A DNA stretch of 7,533 nucleotides from Reyranella sp. (GTDB lineage: Bacteria > Pseudomonadota > Alphaproteobacteria > Reyranellales > Reyranellaceae), in contig JAUXST010000803.1 of the NCBI GenBank assembly GCA_030679805.1, positions 1-7,533 of the forward strand. The letters run 5' to 3'. Both the position numbers and the translations under genes were made by a program. The notes below the pieces were generated by a model, which did not search any database, was not told where the DNA came from, and saw nothing but the letters and a program-made list of their open reading frames with translations. Below are positions 5,927 to 7,533 of the stretch, one piece after another. Within the stretch, counting starts at the first letter, position 1, and every line of letters starts with the position of its first letter.

Positions 5927-6343
5927 ATGGCCAAAGCCAAAGCCAAGAAAGCCAAACCCAACCCGCGCAACAAGAAGCTGTACGACGACGGCATGAAGCT
6001 GCGCAAAGCCGTGCTGGGTTCGGCATATGTCGACAACTCGATGGCGAACGCCGACGACTTCATGATGTCGTTCCAGGACGTCACCACGGAATATTGCTGG
6101 GGCTACGTCTGGTCGCGGCCGGGGTTGTCGAAGAAGACCCGCTCGATGCTGAACCTCGCCATGCTGGCGGCGCTCAACCGCGGGCCGGAACTCAAGCTCC
6201 ATGTCAACGGCGCGCTCACCAACGGCCTCACCAAGGAGGAGATCAAGGAGATCTTCCTGCAGGTCGCCATCTATTGCGGCATCCCGGCCGGCCTCGATGC
6301 CTTCAAGACGGCGCGCGATGTCTTCAAGGAACGCGGCGTCTGA
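5927..6343 (+). CDS. Carboxymuconolactone decarboxylase (PcaC-like) family protein
   Basis: A 138-residue, all-alpha, probably cytosolic oligomeric protein of the CMD/AhpD superfamily, most like the 4-carboxymuconolactone decarboxylase branch. That branch converts 4-carboxymuconolactone to beta-ketoadipate enol-lactone in protocatechuate breakdown. Conserved blocks: YDDGMKLRKAVLG (19-31), EYCWGYVWSRPGL (55-67), RSMLNLAMLAALNR (72-85), ELKLH with His92, and the C-terminal helix IYCGIPAG (115-122). It lacks the CxxC redox pair of AhpD-type members. Gln112 stands where, from memory, Pseudomonas PcaC has a His (LLH versus FLQ), so the decarboxylase reaction is not assured. The N-terminus has an unusual basic Lys/Ala-rich stretch (residues 2-17). 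No other pca gene is nearby. It is followed by a GNAT gene after 3 nt and a dehydrogenase, suggesting a small catabolic unit of unknown substrate. Confidence 0.87.
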   Translation: MAKAKAKKAKPNPRNKKLYDDGMKLRKAVLGSAYVDNSMANADDFMMSFQDVTTEYCWGYVWSRPGLSKKTRSMLNLAMLAALNRGPELKLHVNGALTNGLTKEEIKEIFLQVAIYCGIPAGLDAFKTARDVFKERGV

Positions 6344-6346
6344 ACC

Positions 6347-6820
6347 ATGCTCGCCATTCGAGCGGCGCAGGTCGGGGAGGCGACGATGCTGACCGCGCTC
6401 TGCGTCCGCTCGAAGGCACATTGGGGCTATGACGCCGAGTTCATGCAGCTGAGTGCAGCGTCGCTGCGCGTGAGTTCGGCCGACATTGCACTTGGCCGCG
6501 TGTTGGTGGCCGTCGACGGCAAGGACCGCGCCATCGGCGTCGCCAGCGTGATCCCGGAAGGCGAGAGTGCCGACCTCGATCTGTTCTTCGTCGATCCGCC
6601 CTTCCTGGGCCGGGGCGTGGGGCGCGTCCTTTTCGAGGCCGCCGCCCGGGTGGCGCGGATCTTCGACGCCAGGACCCTGACCATCCTGGCCGATCCCAAC
6701 GCGGCGCCGTTCTACGAGCGCATGGGGGCACGCTTCCTGCGAAACGCGCCGTCCGACGCCATTCCCGGCCGCAGCCTGCCGCTCTATGAATACGATCTCA
6801 CATCCGGGGCCCGTTCATGA
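6347..6820 (+). CDS. GNAT-family N-acetyltransferase
   Basis: A 157-residue acyl-CoA N-acyltransferase of the GNAT fold, a single domain of normal size. The acetyl-CoA site is visible: strand LDLFFVDPPF (77-86) followed by the pyrophosphate-binding loop LGRGVGR (87-93, the R/Q-x-x-G-x-G/A signature) and helix VLFEAAARVAR. The motif B region DPNAAPFYERMGARF (116-130) carries the Tyr commonly acting as general acid and ends in the usual GA-F element. The acceptor substrate cannot be told; small-molecule amines or amino acids are common in this subgroup. The ATG sits 3 nt after the decarboxylase-like stop codon. The stop overlaps the next start (ATGA), so all three genes are likely translationally coupled. 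Confidence 0.88.
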   Translation: MLAIRAAQVGEATMLTALCVRSKAHWGYDAEFMQLSAASLRVSSADIALGRVLVAVDGKDRAIGVASVIPEGESADLDLFFVDPPFLGRGVGRVLFEAAARVARIFDARTLTILADPNAAPFYERMGARFLRNAPSDAIPGRSLPLYEYDLTSGARS

Positions 6821-7533
6821 CCGCATCTTCTTTGGTACCTCCCGCCACCATCGCCTTTCTCGGGCTCGGTATGATGGGCCGCCCGATGGCCGCGCGACTT
6901 GCGGGCGCCGGCTTCAAGCTGCGCGTATTCGACGTTTCGCAGAAGGCTGTGTCGGATTTTGTCGGCGCCTATCCCTCGGCCCTGGCCACCGCCTCGGCAA
7001 AGGCCGCGGCCGAGGGCGCCGATGCGCTGATCACCATGCTGCCTGACGGCAAGATCGTGCGGCAGGCGCTGATCGAGGGCCGCGATGCGGCACGCGAGGG
7101 CCTCGGCGCGGGCGCCCTGGTGCTCGACATGAGTTCGTCCAATCCCGTCGACACGCAGAAGCTCGCCCGCGACCTGGCGGCATCGGGCGTGGCGCTGCTC
7201 GACGCGCCCGTGTCGGGCGGTGTCCGGCGTGCGGTCGACGGTTCGCTCGCCATCATGGTGGGCGGCAGCGCCGCCGATCTCGAGCGGGCGCGACCGCTGC
7301 TCGGTGCCATGGGCAAGACGATCACGCTCTGCGGTCCGGCCGGCGCCGGACATGCGCTGAAGGCGCTGAACAATTTTCTGTCGGCCTCGGGCCTGGTCGC
7401 GATGTGCGAGGCGCTGGTGGTGGGCGAAGCCTTTGGGCTCGATCCCGGCACCATGGTCGACGTGTTCAACAGCTCGACCGGCAAGAGCAACGCCACCGAG
7501 GTCAAGGGCCGCCAGTTCGTCGTGTCGCGCAGC
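6817..7533 (+). CDS. NAD(P)-dependent beta-hydroxyacid dehydrogenase (3-hydroxyisobutyrate dehydrogenase family), 3'-truncated by the window
   Basis: The first 239 residues of a protein whose family usually has 290-300; no stop occurs before the window edge. Members oxidise beta-hydroxy acids such as 3-hydroxyisobutyrate, tartronate semialdehyde or related acids with NAD(P). The Rossmann domain opens with FLGLGMMGRPMA (14-25), whose GxGxxG binds the dinucleotide. ITMLPDG marks strand 4. DMSSSNP and DAPVSGG (129-135) form the substrate-binding site. The catalytic Lys182 and Asn186 are present in GHALKALNNFL, and FGLDP starts the C-terminal all-alpha domain. The usual DAPVSGGxxGA has Arg in place of the later Gly (VRRAVDG), as I recall in some subgroups. 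The start overlaps the GNAT stop (ATGA at 6817-6820), showing tight coupling. Exact substrate and cofactor preference are undetermined; after the first strand, Asp39 suggests NAD preference, weakly. Confidence 0.92.
   Translation, partial: MTASSLVPPATIAFLGLGMMGRPMAARLAGAGFKLRVFDVSQKAVSDFVGAYPSALATASAKAAAEGADALITMLPDGKIVRQALIEGRDAAREGLGAGALVLDMSSSNPVDTQKLARDLAASGVALLDAPVSGGVRRAVDGSLAIMVGGSAADLERARPLLGAMGKTITLCGPAGAGHALKALNNFLSASGLVAMCEALVVGEAFGLDPGTMVDVFNSSTGKSNATEVKGRQFVVSRS

Noticed and set aside
6786..7046. Short plus-strand open frame overlapping the GNAT end and dehydrogenase start
   Set aside because: It is out of frame with two recognisable proteins, and its product has no recognisable family features.

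Overview
The window is GC-rich (C or G at most third codon positions), densely coding and almost entirely co-directional. The ubiE-ubiB-coaBC-dut gene set, with UbiE and UbiB of the ubiquinone pathway and a fused CoaBC, points to an alphaproteobacterium. A soil or freshwater Rhodospirillales/Hyphomicrobiales-type lineage is my guess from gene content only. No rRNA, tRNA, CRISPR array, insertion sequence or phage gene is visible.

Left edge (1-537, minus strand): the first 179 residues of a protein that automatic annotation would probably call an SDR oxidoreductase. It lacks the dinucleotide-binding glycine motif and the catalytic Lys. Instead it has both diagnostic motifs of halohydrin dehalogenases: T-X4-F-X-G at residues 11-18, and Ser136-X12-Tyr149-X3-Arg153. 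This is the most notable content of the window. Its start codon lies only 24 bp from the divergent ubiE start.

Middle (562-5381, plus strand): a tight housekeeping run. ubiE (C-methylation of the quinone ring) abuts ubiB (ADCK-type atypical kinase for coenzyme Q synthesis). Then come a TauE/SafE-type permease, coaBC (4'-phosphopantothenate to 4'-phosphopantetheine) and dut (dUTPase). Gaps are 0, 3, 7 and 7 nt, so one transcript is likely. The permease is an unexpected passenger among the housekeeping genes.

Right part (5417-7533, plus strand): an Rrf2-family regulator without the Fe-S cysteine cluster, 35 nt after dut. After a further 51-nt gap comes a three-gene group: a carboxymuconolactone-decarboxylase-like protein with its own strong ribosome binding site, a GNAT acetyltransferase (3-nt gap), and a beta-hydroxyacid dehydrogenase (ATGA overlap) cut by the right edge. 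These look like small-molecule catabolism genes, but their substrates cannot be read from the sequence.

All coding sequences appear intact except the two cut by the window edges. No non-coding stretch exceeds about 50 bp.
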